Below, piece after piece: positions 1-12,600 of a stretch of DNA of 60,000 nucleotides (positions within the stretch are counted from its first letter, which is position 1; every line of letters begins with the position of its first letter). Position numbers and translations under genes: made by a program. The DNA is from Bolinopsis microptera (lineage: Eukaryota; Ctenophora; Tentaculata; Lobata; Bolinopsidae): assembly GCF_026151205.1 (NCBI RefSeq), contig NC_087083.1, forward strand, positions 2,425,036 through 2,485,035, given 5' to 3'. The notes beneath the pieces are model-generated. The model had not been told where the DNA came from. It worked only from the letters and a program-made list of their open reading frames with translations, and did no database searches.

Positions 1-1
1 C

Positions 2-1593
2 GAGTTTGACAACCCCAGTGTGTGCGACATTAAGATGGGGACCAGGACCTATCTGGAGGAGGAGCTCATTAAAGCCAGGGAGAAGCTCACCATGAGGAAG
101 GATATGTACGAGAAAATGGTCAAGGTTAGCGGAACTTATGTTTAGTAGGATATGAATTGTTACGATGATGAAGCATAATATGGAAATGCAATGTAGAATG
201 TAGATTGTTTATAATTTAACGTTCAGGTTGACAAGAATGAGCCTACTGAAGAGGAACACACTTTCAAAGCCGTGACTAAGCCACGCTACATGCAATGGCG
301 GGAACGGCTATCTTCTACCGCTACATTAGGTTCATATCCCCTCATCTTTGATCTCTTTCAGGACAATCTTCATATTTGAAATTCGTACGGAGTTCTCCGT
401 GACTTCTCATTAACTATACAACATTCCTGAACAATTCCATTTTCTCCGTCAGGTTTCCGTATAGACGGAATCAAACAAGCAGACCGGGATCCGGACAAGA
501 ACTTCAAAACCGTGCGAACCAACCAGGAAGTAGCTTACGTGCTGAGGAAACACATCGACTATAGAGACGAGACTAGAGTAAGTGTTGATAATTATGCAAT
601 TAATTTATTTGGAGAGATAATTATCAAAACTTATAAATTTATAAAGCGATCGCTTTTAAACGAGGTTGTACTGTCTTGATCAACCGATTGGGACTACTTT
701 GGCGTTATCAGGGTGTAAATTATTATATTTTTCAGTTGAAACTTTTAGAACGACTTAAAGAGATCCGGTCGACACTCGAAAAATCAAAATTTTTCGCGTC
801 ACATGAAGTCATTGGTGAGTTTGCGAACAAATGTTTCTAAGTCTTAAATTTTATCTTAAATTTAAATTTATTCAATGAATAACTTACTCAATCAATTAAT
901 TTCTAATTAATGGCAATTAACAGGGAGCTCTGTGCTGCTGGTGCATGATCAGCCGTCAGAAGGTGTTGCCAAGGCCAACGTTTGGATGATTGATTTCGGG
1001 AAGACGACCCCTCTAAACGGGGACAAAGCACTGGATCACCGGACCCCCTGGGTTGAAGGTATGTAGAAAATGTACTTGGTATCAGATACATATTCAATTA
1101 AGTTTACTTAATGAATGTAAGATTAATTTCGATAATGAGGAATGTAAACCTTATTCTAACATCATGTTTTTCACCAGGAAACCAAGAAGACGGATACTTG
1201 TTCGGTCTTGATAACCTGGTCAACCTATTCGAGAATTTAAGTAATATTCCTGCACCTGAAGGTCAGTGTTATTACTTATATGTAATTTTATTAAACTTTT
1301 ATGTACTTTTACTGACCATTGTCTATTAATACTATTTTAGCTTTTTATTAACAGTTACCGGGAGTACAGTTTGAACAAATATGCTGTTTCCTTAAGCTTC
1401 CTACTATATTCGGATCCTTACTAGAAAAAATATAGGAATTACTAATTGTGTTGCCAAATAAACGTGGAATCGCACCTGCTTGGGTTCAATTAAAAATACC
1501 TTTTAACACCCTTAAACATATTATAGATAAAATATTTATTTAACATTGCATTTTCCTGTAGGTCTGGAGGATGACCAGCCTGCTGTGGGCTGA
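2..1593 (+). CDS. ITPK: Inositol-trisphosphate 3-kinase, C-terminal seven exons (5' end outside window)
   Basis: Makes Ins(1,3,4,5)P4 from Ins(1,4,5)P3 with ATP, linking Ca2+ and inositol-phosphate signalling. Exons read from splice sites and phase: 2-124, 227-329, 453-577, 736-814, 924-1058, 1178-1261, 1562-1593 (stop TGA). All six introns are GT-AG and every phase joins. The first exon carries the inositol-polyphosphate-kinase signature PSVCDIKMG (PxxxDxKxG), followed by [10 protein letters not shown]. Exon 2 has [10 protein letters not shown] and exon 5 has the SSVLLVHD (SSLL-type) and [10 protein letters not shown] (IDFG) nucleotide/metal motifs. Exon 6 has [15 protein letters not shown], typical of the ITPKA/B/C C-terminus. 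The N-terminal regulatory part lies upstream of the window. The assignment to ITP3K rather than IPMK or IP6K rests on YMQWRE and [10 protein letters not shown]. Confidence 0.93.
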
Positions 1594-1677
1594 AGACGCA
1601 GCCTCCTTCAAGATGTACAACTATAGTAGTGTATCGAGAGTTCACCACCATCCGCACCTGTCCGCGGGAGATATATT

Positions 1678-1800
1678 TGCACGTGTCACGAGCGCACGTG
1701 TCACGAACGCGCGCGTCGCGCTGACATCAAGGTTGACGATGTGACGTCACGTGACCATTTTAACGTCACGTGACGTGTTAGTTTGATGACGTCACGTGTG
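1678..1800. promoter_or_regulatory. Cluster of CRE/E-box palindromes
   Basis: Within about 120 bp there are two exact TGACGTCACGTG words (1742-1753, 1787-1798), a further ACGTCACGTGACGTG, and several CACGTG or CACGTGTCACG units. CRE (TGACGTCA) binds CREB/ATF bZIPs and CACGTG binds bHLH factors. Function is inferred from motif density only. It lies just after the ITPK stop codon, so it could be a distal enhancer or part of a small CpG-rich mobile element. Confidence 0.4.
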
Positions 1801-2679
1801 GTTTGTGTGTGCGGTATATTCTACTGGACATTGTGGAGCAGAACACGAGGATTTCTCTCCCTCTCCTTCTCTCCTTCTCTCTTACTCTCTCTTAACAGGG
1901 AATTTAATTTCGGGGTGTTCTAATTTGTAGATAAAGTAGTGGACATGATCATCTCTTTCTCTTCTTTCCGGTACTATCCGGTACAAGACGTGTTTTAATT
2001 GTGGTTTTATCTAGATTATCCTCATCGACACAACTATTGTGATTTTCTCTGACAAATTGTCCACAGAAAAGGATATTTTCCAAAGGCTCAGGCTCAGTTG
2101 GGTTTCATCAGTGTCACCATGGCATTATTGTCAATTCATTTTTTTTCTCGAAGATGCAAATACTCCAAAGAAATTACAGTTCCGAAAACATTATTTTACT
2201 CATAAATACTGGGGATGTCATAACATTTAAGGATATGATCTCTTCGCACGGTCGTTGACCAATACGAGCACTTCTCATCTGATGGATCTTGTCGACGTGG
2301 ATTGGACGCCAATAAAATATAATCACTGTCCTCACCTTAAAGATGACAAAACCTGTTGGTCTAGTGCTCCTGAATTCCTGCTGTCTACTGATACCAAAGT
2401 TTTTAATAGCATCTAGTACCCCACAATATATATTTATGTTGTCGTAAAGTATGTTTATGACTCATGGGTTGGATCTCTCCTTAATTAACCACCACGGTAG
2501 ATATGTAGACTTTAACCGTGATCCTAGTTCACGCGAATTATAATTATTTTCAAAAAATCTGAGATTGTTTTAGAGATATGTGTTTGGTGATGATATGTAA
2601 GGATTATGCCTTTACATTTAGTTATGATATTTTGAGTTGAAATGATAACGGCGAGTGTTGTATCCCCAGTGATTCTAGT

Positions 2680-2742
2680 GTTCAATTAATTAATTAACTA
2701 ATTAATTAACTAATTAATTAATTAATTAATTAATTAATAGTG
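2680..2742. repeat. (TTAA)n microsatellite
   Basis: A run of AATT/TTAA tetranucleotides with occasional C interruptions. Simple repeat, no coding potential. Confidence 0.85.
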
Positions 2743-3697
2743 TATCCCCAGTTTTTGTTGTTGTACCTCTTACGTGTGGTAGGTATAGATTTATTTTATT
2801 GTGTTTTTCACTGTATAGATCATTATGTATACAAGTATATTGAAGTTGTCGAACTGTTACTTCAATTTTTAAGTGATATATAATAATCTGCTATCATATT
2901 GCTACGAGACTAACGCGAGCAGCGGGATCAAGTTATTTTTTAGTGAAGCTGTATAATGAGTGAGTTTGTTTGTTACTGGACCCTGTTATCTCCGCAAGTA
3001 TCTCCGGAATTTATCCAAATTTTCATCCAATCTTAGGTTTGGCGATTGTAGTAGGAATCTTTAACTCTAAAATCGTTGAATATTAACCGTTTTTAACGTC
3101 TGTTTTTCAAAACTTAAAAAAGTGTACCATATCTCTGGACTGTGTACTGGTTGTTGTGAAAAACTGAGGTGTTTCACGTGTTGTAAGGGCTATTAAGACC
3201 GTCAGCAATGACGTCGTGGTTACGTCATCTTATGCGTGATGACGTCACAGCCGCGCGTGTGATGGCGTCATCTCGCACGGGATTATTTTTAATGAGCTGC
3301 GACTTGAGTGAAAAACAAATATTTTGTTTTTAAGAATTTGAAAATATATATATTTTGTATATTATATGATAGATATCTTGAATCAAAAACTGTCGTTTTA
3401 TTAAGTTAATTTAAACTTTAAACTTAATGCCTCTAATTCTAAACCCATAAATGAAAATCATAAATGTATACATTTATTTAATACTTGATACTAACTTATT
3501 CCAAATTTTAAGCTTTTGTGTATGGCCGGGCAAGCTTCTTGGTTGGCTAGATTAAGGCCGATAAGGTATGTTGATTTGTAAACTTCTGACAATTAATGTG
3601 AAATTAGTATATAGTAAGTAATATTAAAAGAATATTATAGTACTAGTAGTAATAGCACTAAAATTTAAAACCCCAAATGTTTGTCGAGAGTATTTCA

Positions 3698-6600
3698 TCA
3701 CTTCAAATTAAGAAACACAAAAATGTGCGGAGAAAAGGGAGTCCCAACAAAGATTTGTTCTCCAATCTCATGAATCTCGCTGAATGAGATTGTCTTTGTC
3801 AGTTTGTGAGGGTCTGTCAGCAGATGAAGAGTAGCGCCTTTAGAGTCGACCTTGTAAAGGGCGGGACCTGTACCATATACAGTGTCGTGTAGAAGGAGCA
3901 GAGGGAGCAGCGCCTGGGTTGTGGTTGTTAGTTATTAGCTTAGTCTAAGTCTAACTGTGGACTGACTCACATAAATAATTTCAAATCTACTGTTTCAATT
4001 ACTATAATTGGCCAATTCTTAGTTGAAAGTAGTTAGCATAGACGAATAATAAGTACAATTTATGAAACCTTGTTGGTCAATATGTGCCGAAGGGCTGGAT
4101 ATCTCCCGAGAAAGTCGAGCAATGATGACGAAGTAAATCTGGTAGCTGACAACCCAATCCAATATCCTAAAAGTTAAATTGTTGTCTTTCAAACCAAAGT
4201 TTAAAAATTAAATTTATGAACCTCATGACATACTATTGACTATGTAATATGTCTACATTGATTATAAATATGTAAAGAATCTTTGAACCACGGACCACGG
4301 TACTGTATGTTAGTGTTAACCCGACATTACATATGATATTAAGAGCTTCTATTATTAATTAAACAAGCAAAGCTGTTATGATCTCAAATATCTTTATATG
4401 TTATAGATTGTAGAACTAAAAACAGGTCCTATCCATCATCTCCTTAATCATTAATCCCGCATTATGTTTATATAATATTTATATTATTTAAACAAAACTG
4501 ACAAACCTCCGTCGTTTGATCGACGAATGTTGTCAACAGCACCAAAAGTGTTTTCAATAAACGGTGATATTGTTTTTGATTCGATGTCAAACCTGAAAAA
4601 TCAAAAAATGTAGTTATAATTTTAAAGCTATGTTTTCAATCAATTTATAAACTAAAATTGGAGTAGATAATTTTCGAGAAATTGGGCTGCATTCTTTACT
4701 CTATCTAACAATAACGAGAATAAATACAGGTTCATTATCTAATCGATAATAACTTCAGTATATAATATAAATAGTAATAGTAATACTAATAGTTTCATAA
4801 CAAGTTACAACAATCAAGTCATCACAGTATCCCTTTGTACCTGTCTACCATGAATAATAAAGATGTGTAATCAATGATAGAAATTTGTTTTGAGAGTTGT
4901 AAGCGAGTTAATGCGTGACCTTTACAGTTATAGTTATACATTAACTTACCACACAAGCACACGATTTTGAAGCTATACTCTGTGGGATTGTGGGATTGAA
5001 TATGTGGGTCTCCCTTTTGTTATAAGTATAACTAGTTAAAAGAGATCTGAAGAAGGTAAATAGGCTACATCTTGTTTTCCAAATATTTCAATAACGAGCT
5101 GCCACTTTGCATTATCACGGCCTCCTTATAAATGAGTGGATATAAACCGAATCCTGATCGTTTATTCCACTGAAGAATGTTCGAGATTATCTTTCGAATA
5201 AAACAATTGTAATCTTATCGGAATAAAATAAAAGATAAGGCCAGGTGAGCGATCTAAGGGTGGTCCCATTCAGCTGCTATAACAGCCCGGGAGCCCCTCA
5301 GGGTCGGACGCCTGCCGGCACTTCTTTGTACTTGACTCGATCGCCCAGTCAAATCCTGCAAAGCACTCACGTGGGGTGACACTTACATAGTTACAGTTTA
5401 CACTGTACACGCGGCACACTGGCGCTGTGTAGCATTAAACTGCCAGTCACTTTTGGAAATAAATGTTGCTATTTAAACTTTTAAAGAATCATGAAATACA
5501 CTATTTGAGGCAACGAAAAGTTCGCAATTTTACTTTAGAAGTACCTTAAGTAGTAGTACTAGTACAGTGCGTGGTGCTTTAAAAGTACGTTGTACTTCGA
5601 TTTTGATGATCATATACATTTTCATACTTACCAACCAAACAGAACATAGTGGAACTGGAAATGGAAAACTAAAACCGTGCACCAAATTTTAAAATGAAAT
5701 TTAAAAAACTCCGCTTGCGCTTGTTTTCCATAATCAATCACTACCAAGGTTGGGTGACTATGCTACTCTTACAATACCTTATAGAGTTATACTTCTTTTA
5801 TAAATTACATGTTAATATATTTGATATTAACCTTTACCTTACAACCCGGAACATGGAGCACTCAGAAACTAGCAGAGAACGATTGTCGTGGTACAACTCG
5901 ATACCATTTGGTAGATACAAGCCATCAGCTACAACCTTCAACTCCCTATAAAGAAACAATTTACTATTTAGATGTTGGTGGTAATTTTAGAATATAAATA
6001 AAGAAACTATAATAAGAAATACTTAGGCACATGCTTAAAGTCTCTATTAGTATAAACTATAACTATAACTATCACTTATCAGCTGGTTTTGTGAGCACAA
6101 AAGGAACATGCACCGCGTGGAAACTGGAATATCTACGGTGTAACATGTAAAAATGATAGTCAAAACAAGTTACCCGTTTTCAAGGTTGTACCCCAAAATT
6201 CGTCCTGAATTTTCAAATGAAAAGAATCTCTGTAGAGGGTGGAATGTTGGGTGGTATGTAAAGGAATCTGTAATGTATATCATCTTCTTTACAACCACCA
6301 GATCGTTAAAAAACCCTGGAATGAAAGTATTTTGAATGACCGTTAAATATTAAACCGAATAGGGTTCATATTTGATATTTGCCCCCTAGTTTTGGACCTC
6401 CCGAAGAAAAAGTTAATGATAATCTGTTTAACTTTAAGACATATCATATTAGAAAATGGGACAGAAATTCTAATAGCTGATTGACCTGCATATATTTTAA
6501 TTTTATTAATAAATCTTCGTAAAGTTCTAACCTGGTTTAAGATCCCTCAAAACCGCGTGATTCTCGTCCAGCAACCATGTAAACTTGGCGTTTTGGAATT

Positions 6601-9600
6601 TGAACAATCTACCGTGTTCATCAACCCCATAAATAACGTCCTCTAGTGATCGGATACCCAAAATTCTGCACGGATTTCCTGTAAATATTTATAGTCAATA
6701 GCTGAAGTTCAATTAAGGGTGCAAGATGTTCAGCTCGACAAAATACCGGTAGAAATTATTTCGTAGGCCCTAAAATTACTCCTTCAGAATCAAGATCCAG
6801 TCTTACCCTTCGATTGGACATATAACTCAATAGCCGAAGTAGCTCTGATACGTCCGATTAGAACCTTTTAGTTTAAGACTGGCCTCCAGCTAAAGATTTA
6901 TTGTAAGATTAAAGCTTACTATGCTGTATCAAGTCGAGTGTTTAATGTGAACGCAATATTCAGATTTGATTCCTGTATTCATCCTCCACTTATCTTTTAG
7001 TCTACGTATTATCAGTGCGTGCTCACGAACTCACGTACACACTTAAAGTTAATAAACATTCTTATGTAATAGTCTATGTAATAAGCGCCATGAGTTGGCA
7101 CAGAATTTTTTGTCTCTGATTTTGATAAATTTGGTACCAAAAGTTGCCTTTAACTGTGAATAATGAAAATTCACCGTGTAGCACGATAACGTCGAGATGT
7201 AAGTGGGCCTCGTGTGCATTGCAAAAGTGTACAAAGGACGAAAAATGGTTAATTTATTGCTTAAAATGTATGTATTTGTAACTCCTAAAATATTGAATAT
7301 TTTGAAATAATTCTTACAGGATCGTAATGAGCTTAATCAGACGCAACTTTTGGTACCAAAATTATAATATTTAAAGTACCAAATTTTTCGAAAATTTGTT
7401 CAAAATTGTGTTCAGATTAAAAACTTTTGAAAAAAAATTCCTTTAAATCTTAAAATATTATAGTACTAAAAGTTTCGTCTCAATGTGAGCTGATTACGAT
7501 ACCATAATAACTATGTGATAATAATTGAAAATGTGAAAGTTATAGGCCAAAAACTAAAAATTTGCGCGAAAAAAGCACCCGCGGCGAACAAGCGCCGTGT
7601 AGCATTTTTAGCGAAAATTCTACACGGTGGATTTATTTTATTCACATTTTTAGACAACTTTTGGTACCAAATTTATCGAAATCGGAGAAAAAAGTTTTGT
7701 GCTCGCGCTTGGCGCTTATTACACTTACTATAAGTATAACGCTCAATTTTGCTAACATCGATATCTCACAGCTAGCTATATTAATTGTAAATGTACTTAC
7801 TAACCGTGCATGCAAATCTGTGTACATTTTGTTAAATTTTAAGTCTGCTAGGATTGTATTTGACTTTGGTTTAAATTTCTGATAGTTATAATTTGTCTAA
7901 TTTCGTCCCGCGTATATGGAGAAGATCTAGAAGACCCTCTAATTCTACCGAGTAACTACTTAACAAGGAGTAAGTTTAAAGTTTCAACTATACCATATCG
8001 GACGTATCAGAGCTACTTCAGCTATTGAGTTATGTCAAATTGAAGGGCGAGACCGGATCTGCAGAGGAGTATCAGTAACTGTCAAAAATTTCAACTTCCT
8101 AGTTGTCAATTTCAACTTCCTAGCTTGTCCTTGGTTTGCAGTTGTTCTTCTTAGGGGTAACACGATCTCCTGTTTACTTTTAGCTGGGTATTTTGGTTGT
8201 GCGCTAATAAGTTATATTTGTATCGTACCTTATTTGTTTTTGATATGAAAATTTCGAAAGACTAGATCTAGTCTTTCGAAATTTTGATAATCCGAAGCTC
8301 CGAATGACTTCAATTGCAAATAATTCCAAAAGTTGTTTTAAAATTTGAATTATTAAGATATTTTTATGAACAGTTGTGATGATCTTATATTATGTATCAT
8401 TATGTTTTGATTTGATTTGATTTGTCGTATGTTACGTTGTTTCGGTCAGATGTTACGTTGTTTCAGTCAGACATTATTTTGTTTTAATGATAATACCTGC
8501 AATGTATCATTTTGTGGTAATGGAAGCTCAATAGCAGCAGTACTGACCAATAATTTTCCAATTCGTCGTAGACAAAGGTAATTATTACTGAGTTACTGTG
8601 TATGCAATTTGAAGAAAATATGACCATGATATGCACATAATATGACCATGATATCAGATATGCACATAATATGATCATGATATCAGATATGCACATAATA
8701 TGATCATGATATCAGATATGCACATAATATGATCATGATATCAGATATGCACATAATATGACTGTGTATGCACATTTTAGACCGTAATCAGGGTTTCAGG
8801 CAAGCTTCCCATCAAATTACTCTGAAGTTCTCATTGGCGGGAAGTTTTTTGAAGAATTGTAATATTTAATGTCACAGAAAGTTTAAGAATATTGACCAAA
8901 CACCAGCTAAATCTACTTAATATATTTAAGGAATATGGATGGGCCGGATGGTCCCCCACCTTTTGGAAAGCATGATCTTTTCCCGAACCAAGTCTATAAC
9001 GACCTTGCAGTGCCTCACTTCTGCCCACCTTTTGGAAAGCATGATCTTTTCCCGAACCAAGTCTATAACGACCTTGCAGTGCCTCACTTCTGCCCACCAG
9101 AAAGATATGCTGCTCTCCATACTGAGGCTTTCACACCTCGACCTGACGACATTGTGGTGTCTACATTCCCTAAAAGCGGCACCACTTGGCTCCAGAACAT
9201 TGTGTACAATCTAGTGGGTTGTCCCAACGGACCCATAGTTCAAATCAACAAGTCAGTTCCTTGGTTACAGGATTCATTGTCAGTAAAATTGGAGGATATT
9301 GAGAAGATGAAGGGACCCCGAGTGTTCAAGACTCATGATTACTGGAGCTGGATGCCGGAGAAGTTGAGGGTCACAGCTCGTTTTATTTACTGCTCCAGAA
9401 ACCCTAAAGACCAAGCCGTGTCATACTTTCACCATATCAAAACTCTGAAGAAAATATACGGAGACAAGTGTGGTGCCATGACATTCAGTGAGTATTTTAA
9501 TGAAATCTACGCAAATAAAGACGTGGCAATGTATGGACATTGGGAAGATCACAATATAGAATGGCTCGAACAGTCCTCTAGGAAAAACATCATGTTTGTA

Positions 9601-12600
9601 ACTTATGAAGATCTAAAGGAAGACACTGAGAGGGAGATAAGGAGAATAGTAGAATTTCTGGGTCTATCTGTAGACGAGGAACGGATTACCGAGACTCTCA
9701 AACAAAGCGGTTTCAAGCACATGCAGAAAAGCGACAACTTAAATTATTCCTGGGTGACTGAAGGTTCAAATAACGTATTTGTAAGGAAAGGTCAAGTAGG
9801 AGGATGGGTCGATTACTTGAGTGAAGAGGAATCTGCTTACTTTAATGAGCCTATTAAACGAGTTAATGAGGTAGGTGGAGATGTTAGGTGTAGTCTTGAG
9901 CAGTCACTGTTAACTCAATAATTCATATCTGTATATATCAATAGTAATATTCTCAAAATGTGTGTGTGTTCGTTCGTTCGCGTGTAATTTCCGAGCGGCT
10001 TAATCAAGTAAACTCAATAATTCATATCTGTTTATATTATATATCTATATAATATATCCATGAATAGTCAATGCTGGTTTACATATAGCGAATAATTTGC
10101 AATTTAATCGTGTTCTAAACTAGATATCTAAATAACATAACATTTATTTTCCGAAGGGGTTTCTAATAATTTATAGATTTACTTGTATAATTTATGTGTC
10201 TTATGATTATATAACATCAGGTCTTGTTCGAATTCTATCCAGTTTACTTGTAAGATAAGCCTTGATTTCGTTTAAAAAAGTTGTCTTCAATTATTCATAA
10301 TTTCCCACTCTACGGAGATGATACTTGGTGGGTTTCGTAATCTGCCTAGTTGGATTGTTGAGTTCCCTAGTAACATGAACAATTCACAAAAAAGAAATAG
10401 TCATAATCTTTATTCAATCGCACAGTATAAAGATAAGAATTTCATTTACCACTACTATAATTCAGACCAGGAAATTAAAGTCCCGTCTTACCAGATTATC
10501 TATAAAAATATGAAGACAACTGATAAGAAACTGATAAGAAACTGATAAGAAACTGATAAGAAACTGATAAGAAACTGATAAGAAACTGATAAGAAACTGA
10601 TAAGAAACTGATGAGAAACTGATAAGAAACTGATAAGAAACTGATAATAAACTGATAAGAAACTGAAAAGAAACTGATAAGAAACTGATAAGAAACTGAT
10701 AAGAAACTGATAAGAAACTGATAAGAAACTGATAAGAAACTGATAAGAAACTGACAAGAAACTGACAAGAAACTGACAAGAAACTGATAAGAAACTGATA
10801 AGAAACTGATAAGAAACTGATAAGAAACTGATAAGAAACTGATTAGAAACTGATAAGAAACTGATAAGAAACTGATAAGAAACTGATAAGAAACTGACAA
10901 GAAACTGACAAGAAACTGACAAGAAACTTATAAGAAACTGACAAGAAACTGATAAGAAACTGACAAGAAACTGACAAGAAACTGATAAGAAACTGATAAG
11001 AAACTGATAAGAAACTGATAAGAAACTGATGAGAAACTGATGAGAAACTGATGAGAAACTGATAAGACAACTGATGAGAAACTGATAAGAAACTGATAAG
11101 AAACTGATAAGAAACTGATAAGAAACTGATAAGAAACTGATAAGAAACTGATAAGAAACTGATAAGAAACTGATAAGAAACTGATAAGAAACTGATGAGA
11201 AACTGATAAGACAACTGATGAGAAACTGATAAGAAACTGATAAGAAACTGATAAGACAACTGATAAGACAACTGATAAGAAACTGACAAGAAACTGATAA
11301 GAAACTGATAAGAAACTGATAAGAAACTGACAAGAAACTTATAAGAAACTGATAAGAAACTGATAAGAAACTGAATAGAAACTGATAAGAAACTGATAAG
11401 AAACTGAATAGAAACTGATAAGAAACTGATAAGAAACTGATAAGAAACTGATAAGAAACTGAATAGAAACTGATAAGAAACTGAATAGAAACTGATAAGA
11501 AACTTATAAGAAACTGATAAGAAACTGATAAGAAACTGATAAGAAACTTATAAGAAACTGATAAGAAACTGATAAGAAACTGATAAGAAACTGATAAGAA
11601 ACTGATAAGAAACTGATAAGAAACTGATAAGAAACTGATAAGAAACTGATAAGAAACTGATAAGAAACTGATAAGAAACTGATAAGAAACTGATAAGAAA
11701 CTGATAAGAAACTGATAAGAAACTGATAAGAAACTGATGAGAAACTGATAAGACAACTGATGAGAAACTGATAAGAAACTGATAAGAAACTGATAAGAAA
11801 CTGATAAGAAACTGATAAGAAACTGACAAGAAACTTATAAGAAACTGATAAGAAACTGATAAGAAACTGACAAGAAACTTATAAGAAACTGATAAGAAAC
11901 TGATAAGAAACTGAATAGAAACTGATAAGAAACTGATAAGAAACTGAATAGAAACTGATAAGAAACTGATAAGAAACTGATAAGAAACTGATAAGAAACT
12001 GAATAGAAACTGATAAGAAACTGAATAGAAACTGATAAGAAACTTATAAGAAACTGATAAGAAACTGATAAGAAACTGATAAGAAACTTATAAGAAACTG
12101 ATAAGAAACTGATAAGAAACTGATAAGAAACTGATAAGAAACTGATAAGAAACTGATAAGAAACTGATAAGAAACTGATGAGAAACTGATGAGAAACTGA
12201 TGAGAAACTGATAAGACAACTGATGAGAAACTGATAAGAAACTGATAAGAAACTGATAAGAAACTGATAAGAAACTGATAAGAAACTGATAAGAAACTGA
12301 TAAGAAACTTATAAGAAACTGATAAGAAACTGATAAGAAACTGATGAGAAACTGATAAGACAACTGATGAGAAACTGATAAGAAACTGATAAGAAACTGA
12401 TAAGAAACTGATAAGAAACTGATAAGAAACTGACAAGAAACTTATAAGAAACTGATAAGAAACTGATAAGAAACTGACAAGAAACTTATAAGAAACTGAT
12501 AAGAAACTGATAAGAAACTGAATAGAAACTGATAAGAAACTGATAAGAAACTGAATAGAAACTGATAAGAAACTGATAAGAAACTGATAAGAAACTGATA

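Larger units (their letters stand above)
1594..3697. other. Intergenic region between convergent ITPK and APMAP-like genes
   Basis: No coding region is supported. It holds the ITPK 3' UTR with an AATAAA at 2311-2316. It also holds clusters of TGACGTCA/CACGTG palindromes (1678-1800 and about 3200-3270), a TTAA microsatellite (about 2680-2740), and an AATAAA on the minus strand at 3473-3478 that would serve the APMAP-like gene. The remainder is AT-rich unique sequence. Confidence 0.6.

Noticed and set aside
5240-5400. An additional exon in the APMAP-like gene (GC-rich block)
   Set aside because: It lies between exons whose phases already join perfectly and shows no open frame with family resemblance; possibly a small repeat.
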